DNA from: Gallionellaceae bacterium UBA6222
GTDB taxonomy: Bacteria > Pseudomonadota > Gammaproteobacteria > Burkholderiales > Gallionellaceae
DNA: 14,348 bases
Direction of reading: 5' to 3'
Assembly: GCA_002421915.1 (NCBI GenBank)
Contig: DISA01000075.1
Span: 1 to 14,348 of the forward strand
The position numbers were made by a program, and so were the translations under genes. Positions 6,249 through 12,593 of the stretch are shown in pieces. The notes beneath the pieces were generated by a model. It was not told where the DNA came from. It saw only the letters and a list, made by a program, of their open reading frames with translations, and ran no database searches. Position 1 is the stretch's first letter; every line of letters begins with the position of its first letter.

Positions 6249-6788
6249 ATGACTCGTTTAAACGACTACTACAAACAAACGGTTGCGCCGGCACTGATGA
6301 AGCAGTTTGGCTACAAATCCGTGATGGAAGTGCCGCGTATTCAAAAAATCACGCTCAACATGGGTGTGGGTGAGGCGGTCGCGGATAAGAAGGTTATGGA
6401 TCACGCGGTTTCCGACATGCAGAAAATCGCCGGGCAGAAGCCTGTTGTGACGAAATCCAAGAAATCGATCGCCGGCTTCAAGATCCGCGAGAACTATCCG
6501 GTCGGTTGCAAAGTGACTCTGCGTCGCGAACGTATGTTCGAATTCATGGATCGCCTGGTTTCAGTGGCCATTCCCCGTATTCGCGACTTCCGGGGTATAT
6601 CAGGCAAATCCTTTGATGGCCGTGGTAACTACAACATGGGCATCAAAGAGCAAATCATCTTCCCTGAAATCGAGTACGACAAGATTGACGCCTTGCGTGG
6701 CATGAATATCACGATCACGACAACGGCAAAGAATGACGAGGAAGCGAGAGCTCTCTTGTTGGCTTTCAAATTCCCACTGAAGAACTGA
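6249..6788 (+). CDS. rplE: 50S ribosomal protein L5
   Basis: L5 binds 5S rRNA with L18 and L25 and forms the central protuberance, contacting P-site tRNA and S13. The product has 179 residues, the same as E. coli. Signatures are RLNDYYKQTVAPALM, EVPRIQKITLNMGVGEA, GQKPVVTKSKKSIAGFKIR (as adjoining blocks) and GRGNYNMGIKEQIIFPEI. AAGGGG (6237-6242) precedes the start and overlaps the rplX stop. In E. coli the S8 operator of the spc operon covers this start; the matching fold is not apparent here. Confidence 0.98.
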   Translation: MTRLNDYYKQTVAPALMKQFGYKSVMEVPRIQKITLNMGVGEAVADKKVMDHAVSDMQKIAGQKPVVTKSKKSIAGFKIRENYPVGCKVTLRRERMFEFMDRLVSVAIPRIRDFRGISGKSFDGRGNYNMGIKEQIIFPEIEYDKIDALRGMNITITTTAKNDEEARALLLAFKFPLKN

Positions 6789-6795
6789 GGGTGAT

Positions 6796-7101
6796 ATGGC
6801 TAAAACCGCTGTGATTAACCGTGACAAGAAGCGCCGGGCTGTCGTGAAAAAGTTTTCCGTCAAGCGCGCGGAGTTGTTGGCGATCGCGACAAATGTTTCG
6901 ATCAGTGATGAAGAGCGCTTTGCGGCACGCCAGAAGTTGCAGGCATTGCCGCGAGATTCCAGTCCGGTGCGTTTGCGTAATCGCTGTGCGCTTACTGGTC
7001 GCCCGCGCGGCACTTTCAGTAAGTTCGGTCTGGGTCGCTCCAAATTGCGTGATTACGCAATGAGCGGTGCGATTCCTGGTGTTGTCAAGGCAAGTTGGTA
7101 A
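6796..7101 (+). CDS. rpsN: 30S ribosomal protein S14, long zinc-free form
   Basis: S14 is in the head of the small subunit beside S3 and S10. The 101 residues and the single cysteine in RLRNRCALTGRPRG show the long C-minus form without the CxxC-CxxC zinc site, as in E. coli (101). The end FGLGRSKLRDYAMSG followed by IPGVVKASW is diagnostic. The start is seven bases after rplE, with the G-rich site GAGGG overlapping the rplE stop. Its lack of zinc ligands contrasts with the zinc-type S4 encoded in the same window. Confidence 0.98.
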   Translation: MAKTAVINRDKKRRAVVKKFSVKRAELLAIATNVSISDEERFAARQKLQALPRDSSPVRLRNRCALTGRPRGTFSKFGLGRSKLRDYAMSGAIPGVVKASW

Positions 7102-7110
7102 GGTGAATCT

Positions 7111-7506
7111 ATGAGTATGAGTGATCCTATTGCCGATATGTTGACGCGTATTCGTAACGCGCAACTGGCAGAAAAAACAGTGGTGTCGATGCCATCTTCC
7201 AAAATCAAGGTGGCCATCGCCAAGGTATTGCAAGATGAGGGGTATGTCGATGGTTTTAAGGTTGTCGATAATGGAGTAAAGCCCACGCTGGAGATTGGTC
7301 TGAAGTATTACGCTGATGGTCCGGTGATTGAGAAGATCCAGCGTGTGAGTCGCCCCGGATTGCGTGTTTACAAGGGCAGTGAAGATATTCCGCGCGTAAT
7401 GAACGGGCTGGGAATCGCGATAGTGTCGACATCCAGAGGGCTGATGACCGATCGCAAGGCGCGTGCCGATGGTATTGGCGGCGAAGTACTTTGTCTTGTG
7501 GCGTAA
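7111..7506 (+). CDS. rpsH: 30S ribosomal protein S8
   Basis: S8 binds 16S rRNA helix 21 early in assembly of the central domain; in E. coli it also represses the spc operon. The 131 residues match the family (130). It begins MSMSDPIADMLTRIRNAQ, with MPSSKIKVAIAKVLQDEGY and the C-terminal VSTSRGLMTDRKAR and GGEVLCLVA. The ATG at 7117 would also be in frame, but the start at 7111 aligns with E. coli MSMQDP and has AAGGTGA at 7100-7106. The gap to rplF is nine bases. Confidence 0.98.
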   Translation: MSMSDPIADMLTRIRNAQLAEKTVVSMPSSKIKVAIAKVLQDEGYVDGFKVVDNGVKPTLEIGLKYYADGPVIEKIQRVSRPGLRVYKGSEDIPRVMNGLGIAIVSTSRGLMTDRKARADGIGGEVLCLVA

Positions 7507-7515
7507 GGGGGAGAT

Positions 7516-8049
7516 ATGTCTAGAGTTGCTAAAAATCCCGTCCTGATTCCGTCCGGAGTTGAAGTCAGTCTCGCTGCCGGAATGATTTCGGTCAAGGGGC
7601 CGCAGGGCACCCTGTCTCAAGTGCTCAAAGAGGATGTCAAAATTGAGCGTGAGGGAGATAAATTGTTGTGCAAGGCTGGTAATGAATCGGCCCAGGCCAA
7701 TGCGATGTCCGGGACCTTGCGCGCTTTGGTGGCAAATATGGTAACCGGTGTGACCAGGGGTTTTGAGCGCAAGCTGACCCTGGTTGGCGTGGGCTACCGT
7801 GCTCAAGCCGCCGGCGATTCTCTTAATTTGAGCTTGGGCTTCTCCCATCCGGTGGTGCACAAAATGCCCAGCGGGGTGAAAGTCGCAACACCAAGTCAGA
7901 CTGAAATAATTTTGACTGGCGTTGACAAGCAGCAGGTGGGCCAGGTTGCCGCTGAGATTCGCGCGTATCGTGAACCGGAGCCGTATAAGGGCAAGGGTGT
8001 TCGTTATGCCGACGAGGTGGTGATCCTGAAAGAAACCAAGAAGAAATAA
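7516..8049 (+). CDS. rplF: 50S ribosomal protein L6
   Basis: L6 lies near the factor-binding centre and the sarcin-ricin loop. The 177 residues equal the E. coli length. It has the two related domains of the family: the first runs from MSRVAKNPVLIPSGVEV to about residue 80, and the second contains LVGVGYRAQAAGDSLNLSLG and the signature EPYKGKGVRY near residues 155-164. Its ribosome binding site is a GGGGGAG run just before 7516. Gene order rpsH-rplF-rplR is the standard one. Confidence 0.98.
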   Translation: MSRVAKNPVLIPSGVEVSLAAGMISVKGPQGTLSQVLKEDVKIEREGDKLLCKAGNESAQANAMSGTLRALVANMVTGVTRGFERKLTLVGVGYRAQAAGDSLNLSLGFSHPVVHKMPSGVKVATPSQTEIILTGVDKQQVGQVAAEIRAYREPEPYKGKGVRYADEVVILKETKKK

Positions 8050-8060
8050 TCGAGGTTGAT

Positions 8061-8417
8061 ATGTTGAACAAAAATGAAGCGCGTCAGCGCAGAGGCCGCA
8101 AAACCCGGGCCAGGATTGCCGAGAAAAAATCTATTCGCCTGGCTATCCACCGCACCAATCTGCACATCTACGCACAGGTAATTTCGGCCGATGGCGGATC
8201 TGTGCTGGCCAGTGCTTCCACGCTCGAAGCCGAAGTGCGTGACGGCATTGCACATGGCGGCAACACTGCCGCAGCGGCAATCGTGGGCAAGCGTATCGCC
8301 GAAAAAGCCAAGAGCGCAGGCGTGACATCGGTTGCGTTCGACCGTTCCGGTAACAAGTACCATGGTCGCATCAAGGCGCTGGCAGATGCCGCGCGCGAAA
8401 ATGGCTTGCAGTTCTAA
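8061..8417 (+). CDS. rplR: 50S ribosomal protein L18
   Basis: L18 binds 5S rRNA together with L5 and anchors it in the central protuberance. The 118 residues match the family (117). The basic N-terminal part MLNKNEARQRRGRKTRARI is the rRNA-binding tail; the rest shows RLAIHRTNLHIYAQVI and VTSVAFDRSGNKYHGRIKAL, typical of the domain. GAGG at 8052-8055 is the ribosome binding site. Confidence 0.98.
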   Translation: MLNKNEARQRRGRKTRARIAEKKSIRLAIHRTNLHIYAQVISADGGSVLASASTLEAEVRDGIAHGGNTAAAAIVGKRIAEKAKSAGVTSVAFDRSGNKYHGRIKALADAARENGLQF

Positions 8418-8430
8418 TCTGGGGTGAGAT

Positions 8431-8955
8431 ATGGCTAAAGCACAACAAGGCAGGAATCAGCAACAAGAAGACAAGGGGGACGGCCTCATCGAAAAGATGA
8501 TTCACGTTAACCGCGTTACCAAGGTAGTGAAAGGTGGCCGTATCATGGGCTTCGCCGCATTGACTGTAGTCGGTGATGGTGATGGCCGTGTTGGCATGGG
8601 CAAGGGAAAGTCAAAAGAAGTCCCTGTTGCCGTACAAAAGGCCATGGAAGAGTCGCGTCGCAAACTGGTCAAGGTCAACTTGAAAGAGGGTACCTTGCAT
8701 CACCCGGTGATTGGCCGCCACGGAGCAGCCAAGGTTGTGATGTTGCCTGCATCTGAAGGTACGGGAATTATCGCGGGCGGTGCCATGCGTGCTGTATTCG
8801 AGGCGGTTGGTGTGCGTAATGTGCTGGCCAAATGTATTGGTTCAAATAATCCATATAACGTCGTTCGTGCCACCTTGAACGGTTTGCTGGCTTTGAATTC
8901 TCCGGCCGAAATTGCAGCCAAACGTGGCAAGAGTGTTGAAGAGATCGCGGGGTAA
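8431..8955 (+). CDS. rpsE: 30S ribosomal protein S5
   Basis: S5 forms the mRNA entry pore with S3 and S4 and affects decoding accuracy. The 174 residues are a little more than in E. coli (167), with extra residues in a Gln-rich N-terminus (KAQQGRNQQQEDKG). The N-terminal RNA-binding domain contains the conserved loop RVTKVVKGGRIMGFAALTVV, a region where spectinomycin-resistance changes are known; the common Lys and Gly residues are intact. The C-terminal domain shows EGTGIIAGGAMRAVFEAVGV and NPYNVVRATLNGL. GGGGTGA (8421-8427) precedes the start. Confidence 0.98.
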   Translation: MAKAQQGRNQQQEDKGDGLIEKMIHVNRVTKVVKGGRIMGFAALTVVGDGDGRVGMGKGKSKEVPVAVQKAMEESRRKLVKVNLKEGTLHHPVIGRHGAAKVVMLPASEGTGIIAGGAMRAVFEAVGVRNVLAKCIGSNNPYNVVRATLNGLLALNSPAEIAAKRGKSVEEIAG

Positions 8956-8957
8956 CC

Positions 8958-9143
8958 ATGGCACAAGCAAAAACATTGAAAGTGACACAGATCAAAAGCG
9001 TCATCGGTACCAAGCAGTCTCATCGTGACACGGTGCGCGGCTTGGGTCTGCGCCGCATCAACCACTCAGTGGTGCTGGAAGACACCCCGGCAGTGCGTGG
9101 CATGATTAACAAGGTGTATTACCTGGTCAAGTGCGAGGCATAA
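8958..9143 (+). CDS. rpmD: 50S ribosomal protein L30
   Basis: L30 is a small protein on the large subunit near 5S rRNA. The 61 residues match the family (59). The signature TLKVTQIKSVIGTKQSH and then GLGLRRINHSVVLED plus RGMINKVYYLVKCE is diagnostic. It starts two bases after the rpsE stop, using GGGG at 8949-8952 as its ribosome binding site. Its stop codon abuts the rplO start with no intervening base. Confidence 0.97.
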   Translation: MAQAKTLKVTQIKSVIGTKQSHRDTVRGLGLRRINHSVVLEDTPAVRGMINKVYYLVKCEA

Positions 9144-9578
9144 ATGCAACTCAATCAAATTAAACCTCAAGAAGGCTCCACGCACGCCAAGCGCCGTGTT
9201 GGCCGTGGTATCGGATCGGGTCTTGGCAAGACTGCGGGGCGCGGTCACAAAGGGCAAAAATCCAGGGCCGGCGGTTTCCATAAAGTCGGCTTCGAGGGGG
9301 GGCAGATGCCCTTGCAGCGCCGTTTGCCAAAGCGCGGCTTTGTTTCGCTGACTCGTGACGATACCGCACAGGTTCGCTTGTCCGATCTGGAAAAGTTGCC
9401 GGTCGATACGATTGATCTGTTGGTGTTGAAGCAAGCCGGCGTGATTTCGGCCAATACGCTGACGGCCAAAGTTATCCTCTCGGGTGAAATTACCCGTGCT
9501 GTCACAGTGCAGGGCCTGTTGCTAACCAAAGGTGCGCGTGCTGCTGTTGAAGCGGCCGGCGGCTCGGTTGCAGAATGA
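9144..9578 (+). CDS. rplO: 50S ribosomal protein L15
   Basis: L15 is a late-assembly protein with a long, glycine- and lysine-rich N-terminal extension that penetrates the rRNA. The 144 residues equal E. coli. The N-terminal part shows KRRVGRGIGSGLGKTAGRG and HKGQKSRAGGFHKVGFEGG, and the C-terminal domain the hydrophobic LLLTKGARAAVEAAGGSV. GAGG at 9135-9138, inside rpmD, serves as the ribosome binding site. The start codon follows the rpmD stop directly, so coupled translation is likely. The stop TGA at 9576-9578 is ten bases before the chosen secY start. Confidence 0.97.
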   Translation: MQLNQIKPQEGSTHAKRRVGRGIGSGLGKTAGRGHKGQKSRAGGFHKVGFEGGQMPLQRRLPKRGFVSLTRDDTAQVRLSDLEKLPVDTIDLLVLKQAGVISANTLTAKVILSGEITRAVTVQGLLLTKGARAAVEAAGGSVAE

Positions 9579-9587
9579 GGATGCGTG

Positions 9588-10886
9588 GTGAGTAAGCCGG
9601 TCGTCAAACCGAAATATGGTGACTTGGGCACCCGTCTGTGGTTTTTGCTGGGGGCGCTGATCGTCTATCGTATTGGTGCGCATATACCGGTGCCGGGCAT
9701 TGATCCGAATATTCTGGCAGACCTGTTTAAGCAACAGCAGGGCGGCATACTCGGTATGTTTAACATGTTTTCGGGCGGGGCGCTGGAGCGCTTTACCATT
9801 TTGGCGCTGGGCATCATGCCGTATATTTCGGCTTCCATCATTATGCAGTTGGCTGCGGTTGCAGTCCCGCATCTGGAGCAGCTGAAAAAAGAAGGTGAAG
9901 CGGGGCGGCGCAAGATTACCCAGTACACGCGTTATGGCACCCTGTTGCTGGCATTGTTCCAGTCGTTCGGTATCGCTGTGATGTTGCAGTCGCAAAAGGA
10001 TCTGGTCTTGCATCCTGGAGCCATGTTCCAGTTGACCACCGTGATCACTCTGGTCACCGGGACGATGTTCCTGATGTGGTTGGGTGAGCAGATTACGGAA
10101 CGCGGTTTGGGTAACGGCATCTCGCTGATCATTTTCGCCGGAATTGCGGCTGGTCTGCCTAGCGCAATCGGCAATACCTTGGAAATGGCCAGAACCGGAG
10201 CATTTTCTGTTCCGCTCGTTTTGGCGCTGTTTTTTGGGGCGATTGCAGTCACTGCGCTGGTGGTCTTTGTCGAGCGCGGGCAGCGCAAGATATTGGTCAA
10301 TTATGCGAAGCGGCAAGTGGGCAACAAGGTTTATGGCGGGCAAAGCTCGCACTTGCCACTGAAGTTGAATATGGCGGGCGTGATTCCGCCGATCTTTGCT
10401 TCCAGTATTATTTTGTTTCCGGCCACCATTGCGGGATGGTTCGGTACCAGTGAGAGTATGTTGTGGCTAAAGGACGTAAGCGACAAGCTTGCACCGGGCC
10501 AGCCGATATATGTGATGTTTTATGCTGCTGCGATCATTTTCTTTTGCTTCTTCTACACCGCACTGGTGTTTAGCCCAAAAGACACAGCGGACAATTTAAA
10601 GAAAAGCGGCGCTTTCCTGCCGGGAATCCGACCAGGGGAGCAGACTGCACGCTATATTGAGAAAATCATGCTGCGCCTTACGCTGGTTGGCGCGATTTAT
10701 ATAACGCTGGTTTGCCTGTTGCCGGAATTTCTGGTGGTCAAGTGGAATGTACCCTTCTACTTTGGCGGTACCTCACTGCTGATTCTGGTCGTGGTGACAA
10801 TGGATTTTATGTCTCAAGTGCAGTCCTATCTGATGACTCATCAGTATGAAAGCCTGTTGAAAAAGGCCAATTTTAAGGCGAGTTGA
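9588..10886 (+). CDS. secY: Protein translocase subunit SecY
   Basis: SecY is the channel of the Sec translocase in the cytoplasmic membrane and works with SecE, SecG and SecA. The 432 residues give about ten hydrophobic segments, as in the family (443 in E. coli). Conserved blocks are the first segment with RIGAHIPVPGIDPN, the MFSGGALERFTILALGIMPY region, GLGNGISLIIFAGI, the large cytoplasmic loop with ERGQRKILVNYAKRQVG, and the C-terminal loop with GIRPGEQTARYIEK. Two tandem GTG codons at 9585 and 9588 are the possible starts; GAGGA (9577-9581) is six bases from 9588 and three from 9585, so 9588 is preferred. The nearby ATG at 9581 is out of frame and stops after four codons. Confidence 0.96.
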   Translation: MSKPVVKPKYGDLGTRLWFLLGALIVYRIGAHIPVPGIDPNILADLFKQQQGGILGMFNMFSGGALERFTILALGIMPYISASIIMQLAAVAVPHLEQLKKEGEAGRRKITQYTRYGTLLLALFQSFGIAVMLQSQKDLVLHPGAMFQLTTVITLVTGTMFLMWLGEQITERGLGNGISLIIFAGIAAGLPSAIGNTLEMARTGAFSVPLVLALFFGAIAVTALVVFVERGQRKILVNYAKRQVGNKVYGGQSSHLPLKLNMAGVIPPIFASSIILFPATIAGWFGTSESMLWLKDVSDKLAPGQPIYVMFYAAAIIFFCFFYTALVFSPKDTADNLKKSGAFLPGIRPGEQTARYIEKIMLRLTLVGAIYITLVCLLPEFLVVKWNVPFYFGGTSLLILVVVTMDFMSQVQSYLMTHQYESLLKKANFKAS

Positions 10887-10891
10887 GCTGA

Positions 10892-10987
10892 ATGGCAGTG
10901 TGGAAAGATAGGATTGGGCTGCAAGCAACGCATAACATTACGCTGTATCTGGGCGAAGTTAATATTGAAGCAAGGAGAAGCAAATGA
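10892..10987 (+). other. Small open frame in the place usually held by infA (31 codons)
   Basis: Between secY and rpmJ an ATG opens a 31-codon frame beginning MAVWKDRIGLQ and ending EARRSK, whose stop overlaps the rpmJ start as ATGA. Many betaproteobacteria have infA (72 codons) at this place. The opening KDRIGLQ faintly recalls the start of IF-1, but the resemblance is too weak to claim homology. No strong ribosome binding site precedes it; the last bases of secY are five bases away. It may be a real small gene, a deletion remnant of infA, or chance. The frame and overlap are seen; everything else is inference. Confidence 0.2.
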
Positions 10988-11100
10988 AAGTCCAAGCATC
11001 CGTGAAAAAAGTGTGCCGCAATTGCAAGATCGTGCGGCGCAAAGGTGTGGTACGTGTGATCTGTAGTAGCGATCCACGCCACAAACAGCGCCAGGGTTGA
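10984..11100 (+). CDS. rpmJ: 50S ribosomal protein L36, zinc-type
   Basis: L36 is the smallest large-subunit protein and stabilises 23S rRNA through a bound zinc ion. The 38 residues equal E. coli. The Cys11, Cys14, Cys27 and His33 ligands of the zinc site are present in VCRNCK, VICSS and PRHKQRQG, so this is the zinc-type (C-plus) form. AAGGAG at 10972-10977 is a strong ribosome binding site. The stop TGA at 11098-11100 precedes the alpha promoter, whose -35 begins at the next base. Confidence 0.97.
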   Translation: MKVQASVKKVCRNCKIVRRKGVVRVICSSDPRHKQRQG

Positions 11101-11130
11101 TTGAGTTAAATCGCCACTGGATGTTAGAAT
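11101..11130 (+). promoter_or_regulatory. Predicted extended -10 promoter of the alpha operon
   Basis: TTGAGT (11101-11106) and TAGAAT (11125-11130) are 18 bases apart, and TGT directly before the -10 (11122-11124) makes an exact extended -10 (TGnTAGAAT). The start point should be near 11137, leaving only about 23 bases before rpsM. Unlike the other two promoters, the discriminator is not GC-rich (TCGCAAC). Confidence 0.65.
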
Positions 11131-11159
11131 TCGCAACTTTTGAACGATAGGGTAGCTGC

Positions 11160-11525
11160 ATGGCTCGTATTGCCGGTGTAAACATTCCAAACCATCAACA
11201 CGCTGAAATTGCGTTGACAGCCATTTATGGCATCGGACGTACTCGCGCCCGGCAGATTTGTGCTGCGGCCGGCGTCGTTGTCTCGACAAAGATCAAGGAT
11301 GTCAGCGATTCAGACATGGAAAAGCTGCGTGACGAAGTCGCCAGGTTCACGGTTGAAGGCGATCTGCGCCGTGAAGTGACCATGAACATCAAGCGGCTGA
11401 TGGACATGGGTTGCTATCGCGGCTTGCGTCATCGGCGTGGCTTGCCTTGCCGCGGGCAGCGCACACGCACCAATGCGCGCACCCGTAAAGGTCCGCGTAA
11501 ATCCATTGCCGGCGCCAAGAAGTAA
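11160..11525 (+). CDS. rpsM: 30S ribosomal protein S13
   Basis: S13 is in the head of the small subunit, contacts S19 and the P-site tRNA and makes bridges to L5. The 121 residues match the family (118). It begins MARIAGVNIPNHQHAEIAL, has the helix-hairpin-helix with YGIGRTRARQIC, and ends with the basic GLRHRRGLPCRGQRTRTN and ARTRKGPRKSIAG tail. It is the first gene of the alpha operon and is immediately behind a predicted promoter. Its ribosome binding site is weak (AGGG region near 11148). Confidence 0.98.
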   Translation: MARIAGVNIPNHQHAEIALTAIYGIGRTRARQICAAAGVVVSTKIKDVSDSDMEKLRDEVARFTVEGDLRREVTMNIKRLMDMGCYRGLRHRRGLPCRGQRTRTNARTRKGPRKSIAGAKK

Positions 11526-11544
11526 TTAAGTAGAGGAAAAGAAA

Positions 11545-11934
11545 ATGGCAAAGACCAGCACGAAAGTGCGTAAAAAAGTCAAGAAGAACGTTGCAGAAGG
11601 CATCGCGCACGTTCACGCTTCTTTCAACAACACTATCGTCACCATCACAGACCGCCAGGGAAATACTCTGGCTTGGTCAACCAGTGGCGCGCAGGGCTTC
11701 AAGGGCTCCCGCAAGAGCACGCCATTTGCAGCCCAGATCGCTGCTGAAACGGTGGGCAAGTCTGCTGTCGAGTGCGGAGTCAAGAATCTTGAGGTTCGCA
11801 TCAAAGGCCCGGGCCCGGGCCGCGAGTCCGCCGTGCGAGCCTTGAACGCCGCAGGTTTTAAAATCACCAGCATTTCGGATATTACGCCGGTGCCGCATAA
11901 CGGCTGCCGTCCCCCGAAAAAGCGCCGTATTTAA
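11545..11934 (+). CDS. rpsK: 30S ribosomal protein S11
   Basis: S11 lies on the platform of the small subunit near the Shine-Dalgarno helix. The 129 residues equal E. coli. Signatures are HVHASFNNTIVTITDRQGN, STSGAQGFKGSRKSTPFAAQ (adjoining blocks), KGPGPGRESAVRAL and the C-terminal TPVPHNGCRPPKKRR. GAGGA at 11533-11537 is the ribosome binding site. It lies 19 bases after rpsM and 12 before rpsD. Confidence 0.98.
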   Translation: MAKTSTKVRKKVKKNVAEGIAHVHASFNNTIVTITDRQGNTLAWSTSGAQGFKGSRKSTPFAAQIAAETVGKSAVECGVKNLEVRIKGPGPGRESAVRALNAAGFKITSISDITPVPHNGCRPPKKRRI

Positions 11935-11946
11935 GGAGTATGGATC

Positions 11947-12576
11947 TTGGCTAGAAATCTTGATGCAAAGTGCCGTCAGTGCCGCCGCGAAGGCGAGAAG
12001 CTGTTCCTGAAAGCTGAAAAATGCTTTACCGACAAGTGCGCGGTTGAACGCCGTGCCTATCCGCCCGGCCAGCATGGCCAGCGTCGCAACCAGCGCCAGT
12101 CTGAATATGGTGGACAGCTGCGTGAAAAACAAAAACTGCGCCGTATCTATGGCGTGCTGGAGGGCCAGTTCCGGTTGACTTACAAGCGTGCTGAAAAATC
12201 GCGTGGCATCACTGGCGAGAGCCTGTTGCAGATTTTGGAATCACGTCTGGACAATGTTGCGTATCGCATGGGATTTGGCGGTTCGCGTGCCGAGGCACGG
12301 CAAACCGTGCGCCATAACAGCATCATGGTTAATGGCAAACGGGTGAATATTCCTTCTTATCAGGTCAAGCCAGGGGATGTGGTTGAGGTGGCGGATAAAT
12401 CCAGGAATCAATTGCGCCTGAAATCTGCTCTTGAGGCTGCGGAACAACGCGGTTTTCCGGAGTGGATTGAAGTGGACAGCAAAGCTTTCAAGGGTACGTA
12501 CAAGGCGCTGCCACAACGCTCCGAGTTGCCGGCAACCATCAATGAGCACCTCGTTGTCGAGTTGTATTCCAAGTAA
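11947..12576 (+). CDS. rpsD: 30S ribosomal protein S4, zinc-binding type, TTG start
   Basis: S4 is a primary 16S rRNA binder that nucleates assembly of the 5' domain; in E. coli it also represses the alpha operon. The 209 residues match the family (206). The N-terminal domain carries Cys9, Cys12, Cys26 and Cys31 (KCRQCRREG ... KCFTDKC), the ligand pattern of zinc-type S4 known from Thermus and Gram-positive bacteria and absent from E. coli. The rest is typical: YPPGQHGQR, REKQKLRRIYGVLEGQF, the S4 RNA-binding domain SRLDNVAYRMGFGGSRAEAR, and the end NEHLVVELYSK. The start is TTG at 11947, eight bases after AAGGAG (11933-11938). The ATG at 11940 is too close to that site and reaches a stop after four codons. 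Confidence 0.97.
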   Translation: MARNLDAKCRQCRREGEKLFLKAEKCFTDKCAVERRAYPPGQHGQRRNQRQSEYGGQLREKQKLRRIYGVLEGQFRLTYKRAEKSRGITGESLLQILESRLDNVAYRMGFGGSRAEARQTVRHNSIMVNGKRVNIPSYQVKPGDVVEVADKSRNQLRLKSALEAAEQRGFPEWIEVDSKAFKGTYKALPQRSELPATINEHLVVELYSK

Positions 12577-12593
12577 TCAACGCGGAGTGAAAT

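Noticed and set aside
6230..6300. S8 operator of the E. coli kind at the rplX-rplE junction
   Set aside because: The E. coli site relies on pairing between the DYYK codons and sequence just downstream; here the downstream partner bases are absent. Only the short palindrome CGTTTAAACG (6255-6264) is seen, and it is too compact to form that fold.
6766..7860. Long open frame on the - strand (364 codons) opposite rpsN-rpsH-rplF
   Set aside because: It lies wholly antisense to three highly conserved ribosomal genes, is rich in His, Gln, Arg and Thr as expected from reverse-reading, has no recognisable domain, and no promoter or ribosome binding site of note.
9522..10352. Open frame of 276 codons on the - strand opposite rplO-secY
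   Set aside because: It is antisense to secY, its composition (many Gln, His, Arg, Asn) is that of a shadow frame, and no family is recognisable.
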